From Sphingobium sp. 15-1 (GTDB taxonomy: Bacteria > Pseudomonadota > Alphaproteobacteria > Sphingomonadales > Sphingomonadaceae), in contig NZ_JABXJG010000002.1 of the NCBI RefSeq assembly GCF_013375535.1, forward strand, positions 1,116,001-1,180,000: a DNA stretch of 64,000 bases, given 5' to 3'. The position numbers and the translations under genes are program-made. The notes under the pieces were generated by a model, which was not told the origin of the DNA, searched no databases, and saw only the letters and a list, made by a program, of their open reading frames with translations. Shown here one piece after another: positions 46,157-55,820 of the stretch (positions are counted from its first letter, which is position 1; each line of letters opens with the position of its first letter).

Positions 46157-47316
46157 CCCTCATTCCTCCCCTTCGGTGCATAGCGTCTGGATATTCGCAC
46201 CGTCACCCAGGCTACCGCCATGGCAAAAGCGCCGGACAGGATGAGGCCCGCGCCATTGCCCAACAGGTCATCATTCAGTTCGAAGCTGAGGATGATGATG
46301 CGAAGGGCGAGCAATGCAATCGCCCCCTGGAACAGCAGCCGCCACCGGGCGAAAAGCGCTCCCGCAGCGACCGCGCCCCATAATGTCAGGAAGAAGAACG
46401 CTCCGATCCAGGGCCCCCGGATCGAACCATCAATACCCAAGAGCAGCGCCTGCGCGAAATGCATCACGGCCGCGACCACCAATATGCTTGCGGTCGCCTG
46501 ACCGGAGCGTGTTTGCCTGACAGTCCAGATCACCGCCGCCGCACCGATCAACGCGAGGCTCTGGATCGCGGCGCCGATGATGCTGCGCCCTCTGCCGTCC
46601 CACTCGCCTGCGATGATGACGATGCTGAGGCCGATAAGGATGGTGGCGATGGCTAGCTGTTCGAGCAGACGCCAGAACACAGGGCGATCGCTGCGGTCGC
46701 GCATGAACGCGGCAAATGCGGTCACCGCCATGGGCGGGCAAGCGATCAGCCCCCAATAAAAAGTGGGATGGACAAGCTGTGGCGCGTGCTGACCCCACAA
46801 CCAACTATGGCCATATTCATCGGCATGGGACCATGCGGTGCCAAGCACACCCGCCAGCCACAGGCCCGCAATCGGCCAGGCTCGCCCGAACAGCAGCAGC
46901 AGCGGCGAAAAAATGATCACCCATGCCAGCAGCGGCTGCCAGAGGGGGGAAGAGGTCTGATAGACCTGCCCGATATGGCCGAAAAGGCTGAGGCCAAGCA
47001 CCGCCGCGACGAACAGCAGGCCATCGCTGAAATGACTGTTCTGCGCCGCCGCATCGGGCAAATAGCGCCAGAGCAGACCCGCAAAGCCGATCATCAGCGC
47101 AAAGTGGATAGCAAGGCGGGTTTCACCCGGTATCGCATCCCAGTTCGCGGCAACCACGGACACGATGCCCAGACCAATGGTCAGGGCGCCAAGCCCGATG
47201 ATCGCCCACAGACCCAGTGGCCGGCTATGCGCGGCCTCCCAGGCACGGATGTGGTCAGCGATCTTGGCGTCGATCAGGCCCGCATCCTGCCACGCCTTGA
47301 GTTGCCGTTCCGACAT
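46153..47316 (-). CDS. DUF2157 multi-spanning membrane protein
   Basis: The protein has 387 residues. The N-terminal soluble segment ('QLKAWQDAGLIDAKIADHIRAWE') is the DUF2157 signature. About ten hydrophobic helices follow ('GLWAIIGLGALTIGLGIVSVVA' and others). It forms a two-gene operon with the GDYXXLXY protein through a 4-bp overlap. The function is unknown. Confidence 0.85.
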   Translation of the reverse strand: MSERQLKAWQDAGLIDAKIADHIRAWEAAHSRPLGLWAIIGLGALTIGLGIVSVVAANWDAIPGETRLAIHFALMIGFAGLLWRYLPDAAAQNSHFSDGLLFVAAVLGLSLFGHIGQVYQTSSPLWQPLLAWVIIFSPLLLLFGRAWPIAGLWLAGVLGTAWSHADEYGHSWLWGQHAPQLVHPTFYWGLIACPPMAVTAFAAFMRDRSDRPVFWRLLEQLAIATILIGLSIVIIAGEWDGRGRSIIGAAIQSLALIGAAAVIWTVRQTRSGQATASILVVAAVMHFAQALLLGIDGSIRGPWIGAFFFLTLWGAVAAGALFARWRLLFQGAIALLALRIIILSFELNDDLLGNGAGLILSGAFAMAVAWVTVRISRRYAPKGRNEG

Positions 47317-47479
47317 GCCTCTTACTCCTCCCGCTCGGCGGATTGGAAACGCAGCTGGACGGCGCCATTCGCAGGCACAGTCATGGCCCAGACCCGTTTT
47401 CCCGGCTTATTCGTCAGCCGGCTTTGTTGCTTAGCGGCTATGGAGGAATTCAGCTTCGCTGTGGAGCTATTTCATCATG

Positions 47480-48847
47480 TCACAGACTTGCCGATGCAGG
47501 CAAGGTTTGCGGCAGAATGAACCCTATCGTCAGTCCCGGTGCATTGTCACCGATTTCCAATTGCCCATCATGCATTGCGACGATCGCCGCGACCAAATTA
47601 AGGCCCAGGCCATGGCCAGCCGTGGTTCTGCCGCGGTCCATGCGCACGAAACGGCGGAAAATGGCTTCATGCGCGTCGCCGGGCACGCCCGGTCCATTGT
47701 CACAGACCGCAACACGCACCTTGCCGTCACGGTTTTCGAGAAGCAGATGTACGGCCGTGCCGGGCTGCGTGTGCATCTGCGCGTTGTCGAGCAGGTTCAC
47801 GATCGCCTGCGAGAGCAATTCCCGATCACCTTGCACCGTTGCGATAGCAGCCAAATTTGCGGTCAAGGTGCGACCGCCTTCTTCAACGGCGGGGAGATAG
47901 CTGTCGGCCATGTCGCGGGCGATTTCCGCCAGATCAACGGTCCGAAAACTCGCCTTGCGCCGTCCACCCTCGATTTCGCTGATACGTAAAATGGCCGCGA
48001 ACAGGGCAAGTAGCTTGTCCGTCTGATCCAGCGCGGAAGCCAGCCTTTCCCTCAGGCGATCCGGATCCTCCCCGCCTTCCAGGCTCTCTTCCAGATGACT
48101 GCGCAGCCGGGCCAGTGGCGTGCGCAGGTCATGCGCGATATCCCCCGACAGTTGACGCAGATTTTCGAGCAGGACCGTGATCCGGTCCAGCATCCGGTTG
48201 AGCGAATGGGCCAGCGCGTCAAATTCGTCGCCGGTCCCGCTCTCAGGCACGCGGCGGTTAATATCGCCCGCCATGATCCGGTCGGCCGCACCACTGATGG
48301 CAGCCAGGCGACGGCGGAGATAGGCGCCAAGCAGGAGCGCGCCGGTCAGACTGAGCAGCAGCACGATGGCGAACGCCACCAGAAAAATGCCGCCTAGCGT
48401 CTGGTCGACACGCTCGACCACCGAACGATCCGCGCCTACGACCAGGCGAGAGCCATCATCCAGATCGACGGACCAGGCGCGGGCGACATCCGGCCCCTCC
48501 AGAACGTCCTGAAAATCAAGGTTGCTCCAGCCCGCCGGCGGGCGGCGGGCATGCAGGCCGCCCGCTATGCGCCGGCCGTCCCGCGCGAACACCGCATATA
48601 GGAGTTCATTGACGCTGTTACCTGCCTCTCGCTCGCCAATGGCAAAGGTGAGTCCTTCCTGCCCCTCCAGCCGATATTCGGCGATCAGGGCGCCGCTATC
48701 CTCGACGATCTGCGCTTCCAGTTGGCGCATGAAGGCGGCATGAGCGAAAAGGATCACCGCGACGCCCAGCAACGCCGTCGCCAGCGCAAAGCCCAGCGCA
48801 TAAACCAGCGCGATGCGATAGGCCGCGCTGCGCAGCACCTTAGCCAT
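47480..48847 (-). CDS. Two-component sensor histidine kinase
   Basis: The protein has 455 residues from ATG 48847; the frame extends upstream but that part is a shadow of the response regulator. Two helices (about 12-36 and 152-176) flank a periplasmic sensor of about 115 residues. A HAMP domain follows, then HisKA with phosphoacceptor H239 ('GDIAHDLRTPLARLRSHLEE'), and an ATPase domain with the N box 'IVNLLDNAQMH', G1 'DNGPGVP' and G2 'GHGLGLNLV'. It is coupled to the response regulator (starts and stop overlap by 8 bases). It resembles the CusS/QseC-like group, which fits the RND efflux genes nearby. Confidence 0.9.
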   Translation of the reverse strand: MAKVLRSAAYRIALVYALGFALATALLGVAVILFAHAAFMRQLEAQIVEDSGALIAEYRLEGQEGLTFAIGEREAGNSVNELLYAVFARDGRRIAGGLHARRPPAGWSNLDFQDVLEGPDVARAWSVDLDDGSRLVVGADRSVVERVDQTLGGIFLVAFAIVLLLSLTGALLLGAYLRRRLAAISGAADRIMAGDINRRVPESGTGDEFDALAHSLNRMLDRITVLLENLRQLSGDIAHDLRTPLARLRSHLEESLEGGEDPDRLRERLASALDQTDKLLALFAAILRISEIEGGRRKASFRTVDLAEIARDMADSYLPAVEEGGRTLTANLAAIATVQGDRELLSQAIVNLLDNAQMHTQPGTAVHLLLENRDGKVRVAVCDNGPGVPGDAHEAIFRRFVRMDRGRTTAGHGLGLNLVAAIVAMHDGQLEIGDNAPGLTIGFILPQTLPASASL

Positions 48848-49517
48848 GCATGGCCAGCCTGTAGCCGACACCGCGCACGGATTCGATGCTGGCGGGCACG
48901 CCGCTGTCGCTGAGTTTCGAGCGCAACCGGCTGATATGGGTTTCCACGATGCTGGTCTGCGGATTGAAGGTGAAGCCCCAGACCCGTTCCAGCAGCATGG
49001 CACGCGTCACCGGCTCGCCGGAATGGCGCATCAGTTCCTCCAGCAGCCGCATCTCGCGCGGCTGGAGGGCCACGAGCCGTCCCTTGTAGCGCAAATCCCG
49101 CCGCATCAGGTCAAGGACCAGTTCCCCCTCCTCGATCCGGGAACCGGGATCGGGCACATGGGCGCGGCGGGTGATTGCCTGAAGCCGCGCCAGCAGTTCG
49201 TTCATGGCGAACGGCTTGCCGACATGATCGTCCGCCCCGGCCTCCAGACCCTCCACCCGGTCATCGATGCCGTCGAGCGCGGTCAGCAGCAGCACCGGCA
49301 CCCGCTCACCCTGTCTGCGCCATTGCCGCACCAGGTCCAGCCCGGTCATGCCCGGCAGCATCCGGTCGAGGACCACGGCATCGAAAGCCTGTTTCCCGAC
49401 ATCAGTTGCCGCCTGTTCGGCGCTCGTCACGCCATGCACCGCATGCCCGGCGCGGCGCAGCCCATTTTCGATGAACAGGCGCAGATCGGGATCGTCCTCT
49501 ACCACCAGAATTTGCAA
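48840..49517 (-). CDS. OmpR-family response regulator
   Basis: The protein has 225 residues. The receiver domain shows the acidic pair 'VVEDDPDLR', phosphoacceptor D51 ('VVLDRMLPGMTG') and the switch lysine in 'VGKPFA'. The C-terminal winged helix has 'LQPREMRLLEELMRHSGEPVTR', 'LLERVWGF' and 'VETHISRLRSKL'. It is divergent from the TonB receptor at 49749 and probably controls the cluster to the right through the inverted repeats between them. Confidence 0.92.
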   Translation of the reverse strand: MQILVVEDDPDLRLFIENGLRRAGHAVHGVTSAEQAATDVGKQAFDAVVLDRMLPGMTGLDLVRQWRRQGERVPVLLLTALDGIDDRVEGLEAGADDHVGKPFAMNELLARLQAITRRAHVPDPGSRIEEGELVLDLMRRDLRYKGRLVALQPREMRLLEELMRHSGEPVTRAMLLERVWGFTFNPQTSIVETHISRLRSKLSDSGVPASIESVRGVGYRLAMHG

Positions 49518-49537
49518 TGCTCAGGCTCCCAATGCTC

Positions 49538-49585
49538 AGAGTCTGTTTCGAAATGCGCGGAAGAGCGCATTTCCAAATAGACTCT
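49538..49585. repeat. Strong imperfect hairpin
   Basis: Two 21-base arms (49538-49558 and 49565-49585) match at 19 positions around a 6-base loop (GGAAGA). It lies just upstream of the response regulator start, within its 5' leader. It may be a regulatory stem-loop or a remnant of a mobile palindromic repeat. Confidence 0.6.
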
Positions 49586-49611
49586 CAGCTCTCATGTCCG
49601 ACCGTCGCCGC

Positions 49612-49651
49612 AAATGTAAGGGCGGCAGGCGGTGCTGGAAACCTTACATTT
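49612..49651. promoter_or_regulatory. Operator-like inverted repeat between regulator and TonB receptor
   Basis: AAATGTAAGG (49612-49621) and CCTTACATTT (49642-49651) are perfect inverted copies with 20 bases between them; the half-sites start 30 bp apart, about three helical turns. TTACATTT-type boxes resemble sites of heavy-metal-type OmpR regulators. It is a good candidate target of the divergent response regulator. Confidence 0.55.
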
Positions 49652-49748
49652 CCCCACACTTTGAACTGTTACCAAAGCGTCACCGATCCGTCATCACGCA
49701 CCCATAGCCGGTCCCACGACGCCAAAATGGCTGAAAGGGGATTGTTTC

Positions 49749-52001
49749 ATGACCATTACCACGCTTCGCCGGGCGCTGTTGCTTGGCACCATCGCGACCC
49801 TTCCCTGCATCGCCGGCCACGCGATGGCTGCGACGGAGGCCAGCGCTGCTGAGGATCAGGGCATTGCCGAGGGTTCCAACATCCTCGTGACCGCAACCAA
49901 GGTCAACGAGATCGCACCTGTCACCGCCTCGCTCCAGACGACGCAGCCGCAGGCGATCATCTCGCGCTCCTTCATCGAGGACTCGCTGCCCGCGACCGCC
50001 GATTTCAACCAGATCGCGCTGATTTCGCCCAGCGTTTCCAATTTTGGCGGCACCAACGGTGCGGGCCTTTCGGAATCCAAGGCGCAGATCCGCGGCTTTC
50101 AGGACGCCGAATATAATATCACCTATGACGGCGTTCCCTTTGGCGACACCAATGACCCGTCGCACCATAGCAACACCTTCTTCCCGTCGAACACGATCGA
50201 AACGCTGGTGGTGGACCGCGGCCCCGGCAACGCTTCCAATCTGGGCATCGCCACCTTTGGCGGCAGCATGAACCTCTTTTCCCGCGCCACCCGCGAGGAT
50301 GCGAGCGCAGAACTGAAGGGCAGCTATGGCACATGGAACACGTGGCTGACCCGCGCCGTGCTGCAAAGCGGTGCCATCAAGCAGCTAGGCGGCACGGAAA
50401 TCATGCTGTCGGGCCAGCATGTCGAATCGGACGGCGCCCGCAGCTACAGCCCCTTCCGGTCGAACAATATCTTCGGCAAGATAATGATCCCGATCAGCTC
50501 TGACGTGAAGCTGACGCTGCTTGGCACCTATAACGAAAACCGCTTCAACCAGCCGGACAAGGATGGCGCGACGCTGAGCCAGGTAGCGCTGTACGGCAAG
50601 AATTTCAGCCTGAACAACGACCCCAATAGCCAGACCTATTATGGCTATAACCACACCAACAAGACGACCGATTTCGAGATCGTCAAGCTGGAGGCGAATA
50701 TCGCGCCCGGTTCGAGCTTCGAAAACCGGGCCTATACCTACAGTTATGACAATGAAACGCTGAGCGGCAACGACGTGACGCTCTATGCGACGGCTACGCC
50801 TGCGCAGATCGCGGCCGCCAATGTCGTCACGCTGACCCCCGGCGGTACGGCGGTCTCCGGCGTGCCGGGCTATACCAAGACCAACAAATATCGCGTCTGG
50901 GGCGACATCGCCAAGGCGCGCATCCAACTGACCGATTTTGCGACGGTCACGGCGGGTCTGTGGATCGAGCGGGCGAACACCTATCGCCAGCAGCGCGACG
51001 TGAACCTTCTCACCCAGGCGCCCAACTATATCGAGAAGAAGATCACGCTGGCCAACTATCCGGCGGGTACGGTCCAGCCGCCCGCCAACATCAAGTTCGA
51101 TCAGGACAGCCACACCGATCACGCTGAACTGTTCACCGAACTGGAACTGCGTCCGCTGCCCGGCCTCACCGTCACGCCCGGCTTCAAACATGTCGATCTG
51201 GAACGGCAGATCAACGCCACCTATAACCAGACGACCCGCTTCGCGCAGAATATCAGCAAGGATTATCAAGCCGACCTGCCGTTCCTGACCGCCAATTATG
51301 CGGTGACGGAACAGCTATCGGCCTATGCGCAGTTCGCAAAAGGCTTCCTCGCCCCGCCGCTTAGCGTCCTGTATGTCGTCTACCCGAAATATTCGACCGC
51401 AACGCCGCAGAAATCGACCAATTATCAGGCCGGTTTCGTCTACCATGGCTCGCATCTCAGCCTTGACGCCGACCTCTATTATATCGACTTCCGCAACAAG
51501 GTTGCGGTCGACACCACCGCGCCCGCCAGTGAGGGGACCGTCTACATCAACCTCGGCCGGGCGGTGTATAAAGGCGTCGAGGGCCAGTTGACCTACGCCT
51601 TCGACAATGGCCTTGCAGTCTTTGCCAACGCCTCGCGCAACTATGCCAAGACCCATAATCCGGGCGTAGCGCACACGCAGATCGCCAATGCCCCGATGTG
51701 GACGGCGGCGGGCGGCGTGCTGTTCAAACAGGGGCCGGTCAAATTCTCGCTGATCGACAAATATACCGGCCCGCAATATGCGGCTGAGGGCGAACCTGCC
51801 GCCTATCGCATCGCCGGTTACAATAGCGCCATTCTGTCGGCCCGTTACGAAATCGGTCCGGTGCGGATCGGCGTCGAGGTGAACGACCTCTTCAACTCGA
51901 CAAAAATCACCAATATCAACCAGGGCAAGACAGCGCCCTATGACCAATATTTCTACCAGCCCGGCCGCTCGGTCATGGGCGATGTGACGATCACCTTCTG
52001 A
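49749..52001 (+). CDS. TonB-dependent receptor of the phosphatase/RND cluster
   Basis: The protein has 750 residues and starts at ATG 49749 behind AAAGGGG. A signal peptide ends 'GHAMAA', followed by the TonB-box-like 'NILVTATK'. The plug (about 45-170) shows 'SFIEDSLPATADFNQIALISP', 'QIRGFQDAEYNITYDGVPFGD' and 'VDRGPGNASNLGIATFGGSMNL'. The barrel ends 'GDVTITF' with the terminal Phe. The plug differs from the common 'VLRGPQGTLYG' catabolic receptors. It is adjacent to a secreted metallophosphatase, which suggests uptake of a metal or a phosphorylated compound; the substrate is unknown. Confidence 0.9.
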   Translation: MTITTLRRALLLGTIATLPCIAGHAMAATEASAAEDQGIAEGSNILVTATKVNEIAPVTASLQTTQPQAIISRSFIEDSLPATADFNQIALISPSVSNFGGTNGAGLSESKAQIRGFQDAEYNITYDGVPFGDTNDPSHHSNTFFPSNTIETLVVDRGPGNASNLGIATFGGSMNLFSRATREDASAELKGSYGTWNTWLTRAVLQSGAIKQLGGTEIMLSGQHVESDGARSYSPFRSNNIFGKIMIPISSDVKLTLLGTYNENRFNQPDKDGATLSQVALYGKNFSLNNDPNSQTYYGYNHTNKTTDFEIVKLEANIAPGSSFENRAYTYSYDNETLSGNDVTLYATATPAQIAAANVVTLTPGGTAVSGVPGYTKTNKYRVWGDIAKARIQLTDFATVTAGLWIERANTYRQQRDVNLLTQAPNYIEKKITLANYPAGTVQPPANIKFDQDSHTDHAELFTELELRPLPGLTVTPGFKHVDLERQINATYNQTTRFAQNISKDYQADLPFLTANYAVTEQLSAYAQFAKGFLAPPLSVLYVVYPKYSTATPQKSTNYQAGFVYHGSHLSLDADLYYIDFRNKVAVDTTAPASEGTVYINLGRAVYKGVEGQLTYAFDNGLAVFANASRNYAKTHNPGVAHTQIANAPMWTAAGGVLFKQGPVKFSLIDKYTGPQYAAEGEPAAYRIAGYNSAILSARYEIGPVRIGVEVNDLFNSTKITNINQGKTAPYDQYFYQPGRSVMGDVTITF

Positions 52002-52014
52002 CGAAAGCGGGACG

Positions 52015-53364
52015 ATGACCGGCGGCGTGATGAAATGGGTATTTGCCGCCGGTCTGGCCTGTTGGGGCGCGACCGGGGCGGCGGCGGATCAACCGTCGCC
52101 GCTCTCAGCCTATATGGTAATGACGGGTGACGGACCGGTGGCCCGCACTGTGATGGCGGGGACGGATGCCTGCCCCCTTCTGTCCATCGACGGAAGGCGC
52201 GAGGCGATGAGCGTGCGCGCAGAGCCCGCTGACCTGCCGCAGCGCCCGACCAGATCGAGCGTTGAAAACAGCAAGGCTTCCCGCTTTCCAGTGCGGATAT
52301 GTGAAGCGCGAATTCCGGCGAATGCGCGAACCGTCCATGTTGCTGACCGCCTTCTTCCGGCGCCCCATGCGTCCGCCCGCCGCATCGTGGTGATCGGCGA
52401 TACGGGCTGCCGCATCAAGGCGTCGGACAATGCCTATCAGGCATGCGACGATCCAGAGGCATGGCCTTTCGCCCGGATCGCAGCGCAGGCAGCCGCCTGG
52501 AAGCCGGACCTTGTGCTGCATGTGGGCGATTATCTTTATCGCGAAAACCCCTGCGCCGATCATCCGGGCTGCGTGGGCAGTCCGTGGGGCTATGGCTGGG
52601 ACGTATGGGACGCGGATTTCTTCACGCCGGCCGCGCCATTGCTGGCGGCTGCGCCCTGGGTGATGGTGCGCGGCAATCATGAAAGCTGCCTGCGCGCCGG
52701 GCAGGGTTGGTGGCGCCTGCCGGCCGCGCAGCCGTTCGTCGCGGGGCAAGACTGCAATGATGGAGAGAATGATGCGCGTGGCGACGAAAGTGCGCCCTTC
52801 GCCGTGCCGCTGGGCGGCGGCGCGCAGGTTATCGCCATCGACCTTGCCATCATGGGCGAGGACGCGATCCCGCCAGGCGATCCACGTTACGGGCAGATCC
52901 GGACGATCCAGCAAGCCGTTGCCGACATGGCGAAGGGTCATCGCTTCACCCTTGCAACCGATCACTATCCACTTCTGGGCCTTGCGGCCTCCAACAAGCG
53001 GGGCCTGCTGCGCATCCAGGCGGGCTATGCTTCGGTGCGGTCCACTTTCGGCGCCGCCGACCCATCCCTGACCCTTGCCGGTATCGACATGCTGGTCGCA
53101 GGCCATGTCCATGAATGGCAGCAGGCCGATCTTGGCCCCCGCCACCCCAGCCAGTTCATTTCCGGCATGGCCGGAACGCAGGAGGATGTGACGCAGGTGC
53201 CCGGCGCCAAGGTTTTTCGGTTCGACAGTTGGACGGACCATTTCGGCTTCATGACGCTGGAGCGGACGGGCAGGCGGCGCTGGCGGGTCGAGGTTCATGA
53301 CCTTGCCGGACAGATCATCCGCCGCTGCGTCGTCAAGGGCCGGCGATCATCCTGCGCCGCCTAA
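52015..53364 (+). CDS. Secreted purple-acid-phosphatase-like metallophosphoesterase
   Basis: The protein has 449 residues with a signal peptide ('WVFAAGLACWGATGAAAD'); the start may be ATG 52015 or GTG/ATG slightly later. Metal-binding motifs are in order: 'VVIGDTGCR' (G-D-T-G), 'LVLHVGDYLYRENPC' (G-D-Y), 'MVRGNHESC' (G-N-H-E), 'LATDHYP' and 'LVAGHVHEWQ' (G-H-x-H). The G-D-Y motif, whose tyrosine is the Fe(III) ligand in purple acid phosphatases, fits that family. It lies 13 bp after the TonB receptor and is surely co-transcribed with it. The role is probably periplasmic release of phosphate or dephosphorylation of an exported substrate. Confidence 0.85.
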   Translation: MTGGVMKWVFAAGLACWGATGAAADQPSPLSAYMVMTGDGPVARTVMAGTDACPLLSIDGRREAMSVRAEPADLPQRPTRSSVENSKASRFPVRICEARIPANARTVHVADRLLPAPHASARRIVVIGDTGCRIKASDNAYQACDDPEAWPFARIAAQAAAWKPDLVLHVGDYLYRENPCADHPGCVGSPWGYGWDVWDADFFTPAAPLLAAAPWVMVRGNHESCLRAGQGWWRLPAAQPFVAGQDCNDGENDARGDESAPFAVPLGGGAQVIAIDLAIMGEDAIPPGDPRYGQIRTIQQAVADMAKGHRFTLATDHYPLLGLAASNKRGLLRIQAGYASVRSTFGAADPSLTLAGIDMLVAGHVHEWQQADLGPRHPSQFISGMAGTQEDVTQVPGAKVFRFDSWTDHFGFMTLERTGRRRWRVEVHDLAGQIIRRCVVKGRRSSCAA

Positions 53365-53417
53365 CCTTACCATATTGCAATTAGGCGCTTGTCCAGCGTG
53401 AGCCTAGAGCCCTCATC

Positions 53418-54821
53418 ATGATGCGCAGGCCGGTTTTCTTCCTGTTTTTGTCGCTATGCGCCTGGCCGCTTGGCGGGTGCCAGTCCTACCACCCCGCGCC
53501 CATGGACGCGGCGGCGCTGGCCCTTGCGCGCCAGCAACGCTCCATCGACGCCGGAGCCGTGCAGGCCGAACAGGCACAGATAGCCCCGGCGGCACCCTAT
53601 GACGCCACGCATTGGACCCGGCTTTCGGTGCTGGCGGCCTTGCTGGTCCACAATCCCGATGTCGCCGTGGCGCGGGCCGCCATGGTCACCGCAAGCGCGC
53701 AAGAGGCTGCCGCGCGCCAGGCCCCCGGCGCGACGCTGACGCTGAGCAGCGAATATGCGAACGACCCTACGACTCATTCGCCCTGGCTGCTCGGCGGCGC
53801 GATCGATGTGCCGCTCGATACGGGAGGACGCCGCGAAGCGCGCATCACCAGCGCAGCCATCGGCGTAGCCATTGCGCGCTATGACTTTGCCGATACGGTC
53901 TGGGCCGCACGGATGCAGGCACGCCGTGCGCTGGCCGACATGCTGGTCGCCATGCGCGAGGCCGATGCGGCGACCCGGCTCCTCGCCTTCCGCCATCAGC
54001 AGCAGGCGGCGATGGAAAGGCGTCTGAAGGCTGGCGCGGTGGCCCGCGCCGATTTGGAACGGGTGCGGGCCGATGTCGCGACCGCCGCAGCAACCGCCGA
54101 TGATGCACGCGGCAGGACCGCCGGTGCGCGGCAGACGCTCGCCACCGCCATTGGGTTGTCCGTCGAAGCACTGGCCACCATCGCTTTCGATTGGGCGGAT
54201 TTCGACGAACCGGCGCCGGAGCCGATACGGGCCATAGGGGATCGCATCGGCGCGACCGTGGCGCGGGCCGACATCCTCAAGGCCATCGCCGCCTATGATC
54301 AGGCGGAAAGCGACCTGCGCGGCGAAATCGCCAAACAATATCCGGCCATCTCCCTTTCGCCCGGCTATACCTGGGAACGGGGTCTCACCAAGCTGCCCCT
54401 GTCGATCGGCCTCGCCTTGCCGCCGCTCGACCTCAATCGCCATGCCATCGCCGCCGCGCAGGCGAAGCGGGCGGAGGCCGGGCGTAAATTGGAGGCGGTG
54501 GTCGCCGCCGCCAATGCCGCGCTGGACGCCGCGATCATGGAATGCCGCCTGGCCCGCGCGGCGCTGGCGCGGGTACGGAGCGCCGACCTGCCTATCGCCC
54601 GCCGCCTTGCGGCGCAGGCTGACGCGCAACTGCGCCAAGGCCAGATTGACCGCACCGACTGGGCCTCCGCGCAGGGCGGGGTGCCGCAAGCTGAACTGGC
54701 GGAATGGGCTGCATTGGCCCGGGTCCATGCCGCCGACGCGGCGCTGGAAGATGCGCTGCGTCGTCCCCTTGAAGGGCCTGAATTGATGCTGAAACCCGGT
54801 GCGCTGGAGCCTGCCGCATGA
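53418..54821 (+). CDS. Outer-membrane efflux lipoprotein (TolC/CusC-like)
   Basis: The protein has 467 residues. The lipobox 'WPLGGC' follows a hydrophobic leader. Two long helical-hairpin halves rich in Ala, Arg and Gln ('VAVARAAMVTASAQEAAARQAPG', 'EARITSAAIGVAIARYDFADTVW', 'AMERRLKAGAVARADLERVRAD') and short barrel strands ('TLTLSSEYAND', 'ISLSPGYTWERG') fit the OEP family. The stop overlaps the adaptor start (ATGA). It forms the exit duct of the RND pump encoded next. Confidence 0.85.
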   Translation: MMRRPVFFLFLSLCAWPLGGCQSYHPAPMDAAALALARQQRSIDAGAVQAEQAQIAPAAPYDATHWTRLSVLAALLVHNPDVAVARAAMVTASAQEAAARQAPGATLTLSSEYANDPTTHSPWLLGGAIDVPLDTGGRREARITSAAIGVAIARYDFADTVWAARMQARRALADMLVAMREADAATRLLAFRHQQQAAMERRLKAGAVARADLERVRADVATAAATADDARGRTAGARQTLATAIGLSVEALATIAFDWADFDEPAPEPIRAIGDRIGATVARADILKAIAAYDQAESDLRGEIAKQYPAISLSPGYTWERGLTKLPLSIGLALPPLDLNRHAIAAAQAKRAEAGRKLEAVVAAANAALDAAIMECRLARAALARVRSADLPIARRLAAQADAQLRQGQIDRTDWASAQGGVPQAELAEWAALARVHAADAALEDALRRPLEGPELMLKPGALEPAA

Positions 54822-55816
54822 AACCGCTGTTCCTTGCGGCTGGCTCTGCCTTGTCGGGCGCGGCGCTTGCGTCGGCCTTGTTCCTTGCCTGGCCCGCGCT
54901 GACGCCAGACGCTGACGACGCGTCGCCATCCGCTATCGCACCGGCCACGCCCGAAGGCGTGGTGGCGCTCGACCCAGCGCAGGCGTCCCGAGCGGGCATT
55001 CATGCCGTAACGCTTCTCCCCGCGCAGACAAGCGCGGTCCGGCATGGCCTTGCCCGTGCGCTCGACATCAGCACCCTGTCCGCTATCCAGAGCGAGATCG
55101 TCAGCGCCCGGGCGGCCCTGACCGCCTCCCAGGCGGATGACGCCCGGCAACGCGCGCTCGCGGCCGCCGATCAGAGCGCCTCCACAAAAGCGGTGGAAAT
55201 CGCCCGCGTGCAGGCCGTGGCCGATCGAGCGCGGCTGGCCGCCGCCACGCAGCGTGTGGGGCTGGAATATGGTCCCGGTCTGGCGCGGCTGTCATCCGCT
55301 GCGCTGGGCGATCTGGTCAGGGCCGTCGCCGCAGGGCAGGCCAGTCTGATCCGGGTGGACTTTGCCGATGGTGCGGCACCTGGGACCGGCGTGGCGCGGA
55401 TCGGTGAGGGCGCGGTGGCGATGCCTGTCCGCCTGATCGGTCCCGCCGCTGCCGCCGATACCCGTCTGCAAAGCGCGGGTTCGCTCGCGATCATATATGG
55501 CGCTCTGGCGCGGGAACTGGGCACGGGCCGCGTGCTGCCGGCCAGCATGGCCCAAACGAAGGGCAAGGAAAGCGGCGTCATCGTGCCCCGTGCCGCTCTG
55601 TTGCGCTATCAGGGCGGACTTTGGGTCTATCGCGCCGAACCGGGCGGCGGCTATCGGCGGGTCGAGCTGACCGATGCGCGCGCGCAGGTCGATGGCTGGT
55701 TCGTGCGCGACGGCCTGAACAACGGTCTGAAACCGGGCGACCGCGTGGCGGCCGATGGCGCGGCTGTACTGCTTTCCATCGAGCGCGGTGGCGAAGCGGC
55801 GGGCGAGGACGACTGA
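54818..55816 (+). CDS. Periplasmic adaptor of the RND pump (CusB-like, short)
   Basis: The protein has 332 residues with an N-terminal membrane anchor or signal ('LFLAAGSALSGAALASALFLAW'). Residues 90-160 form a short helical hairpin. The C-terminal half has adaptor beta-barrel features: 'SGVIVPRAALLRYQGGLWVYRAEPGGGYRRVEL' and 'VRDGLNNGLKPGDRVAADGA', typical of membrane-fusion proteins. I cannot see a clear lipoyl half-motif before the hairpin, and the hairpin is short. It sits between the outer-membrane and inner-membrane components. Confidence 0.8.
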   Translation: MKPLFLAAGSALSGAALASALFLAWPALTPDADDASPSAIAPATPEGVVALDPAQASRAGIHAVTLLPAQTSAVRHGLARALDISTLSAIQSEIVSARAALTASQADDARQRALAAADQSASTKAVEIARVQAVADRARLAAATQRVGLEYGPGLARLSSAALGDLVRAVAAGQASLIRVDFADGAAPGTGVARIGEGAVAMPVRLIGPAAAADTRLQSAGSLAIIYGALARELGTGRVLPASMAQTKGKESGVIVPRAALLRYQGGLWVYRAEPGGGYRRVELTDARAQVDGWFVRDGLNNGLKPGDRVAADGAAVLLSIERGGEAAGEDD

Positions 55817-55820
55817 CGCC

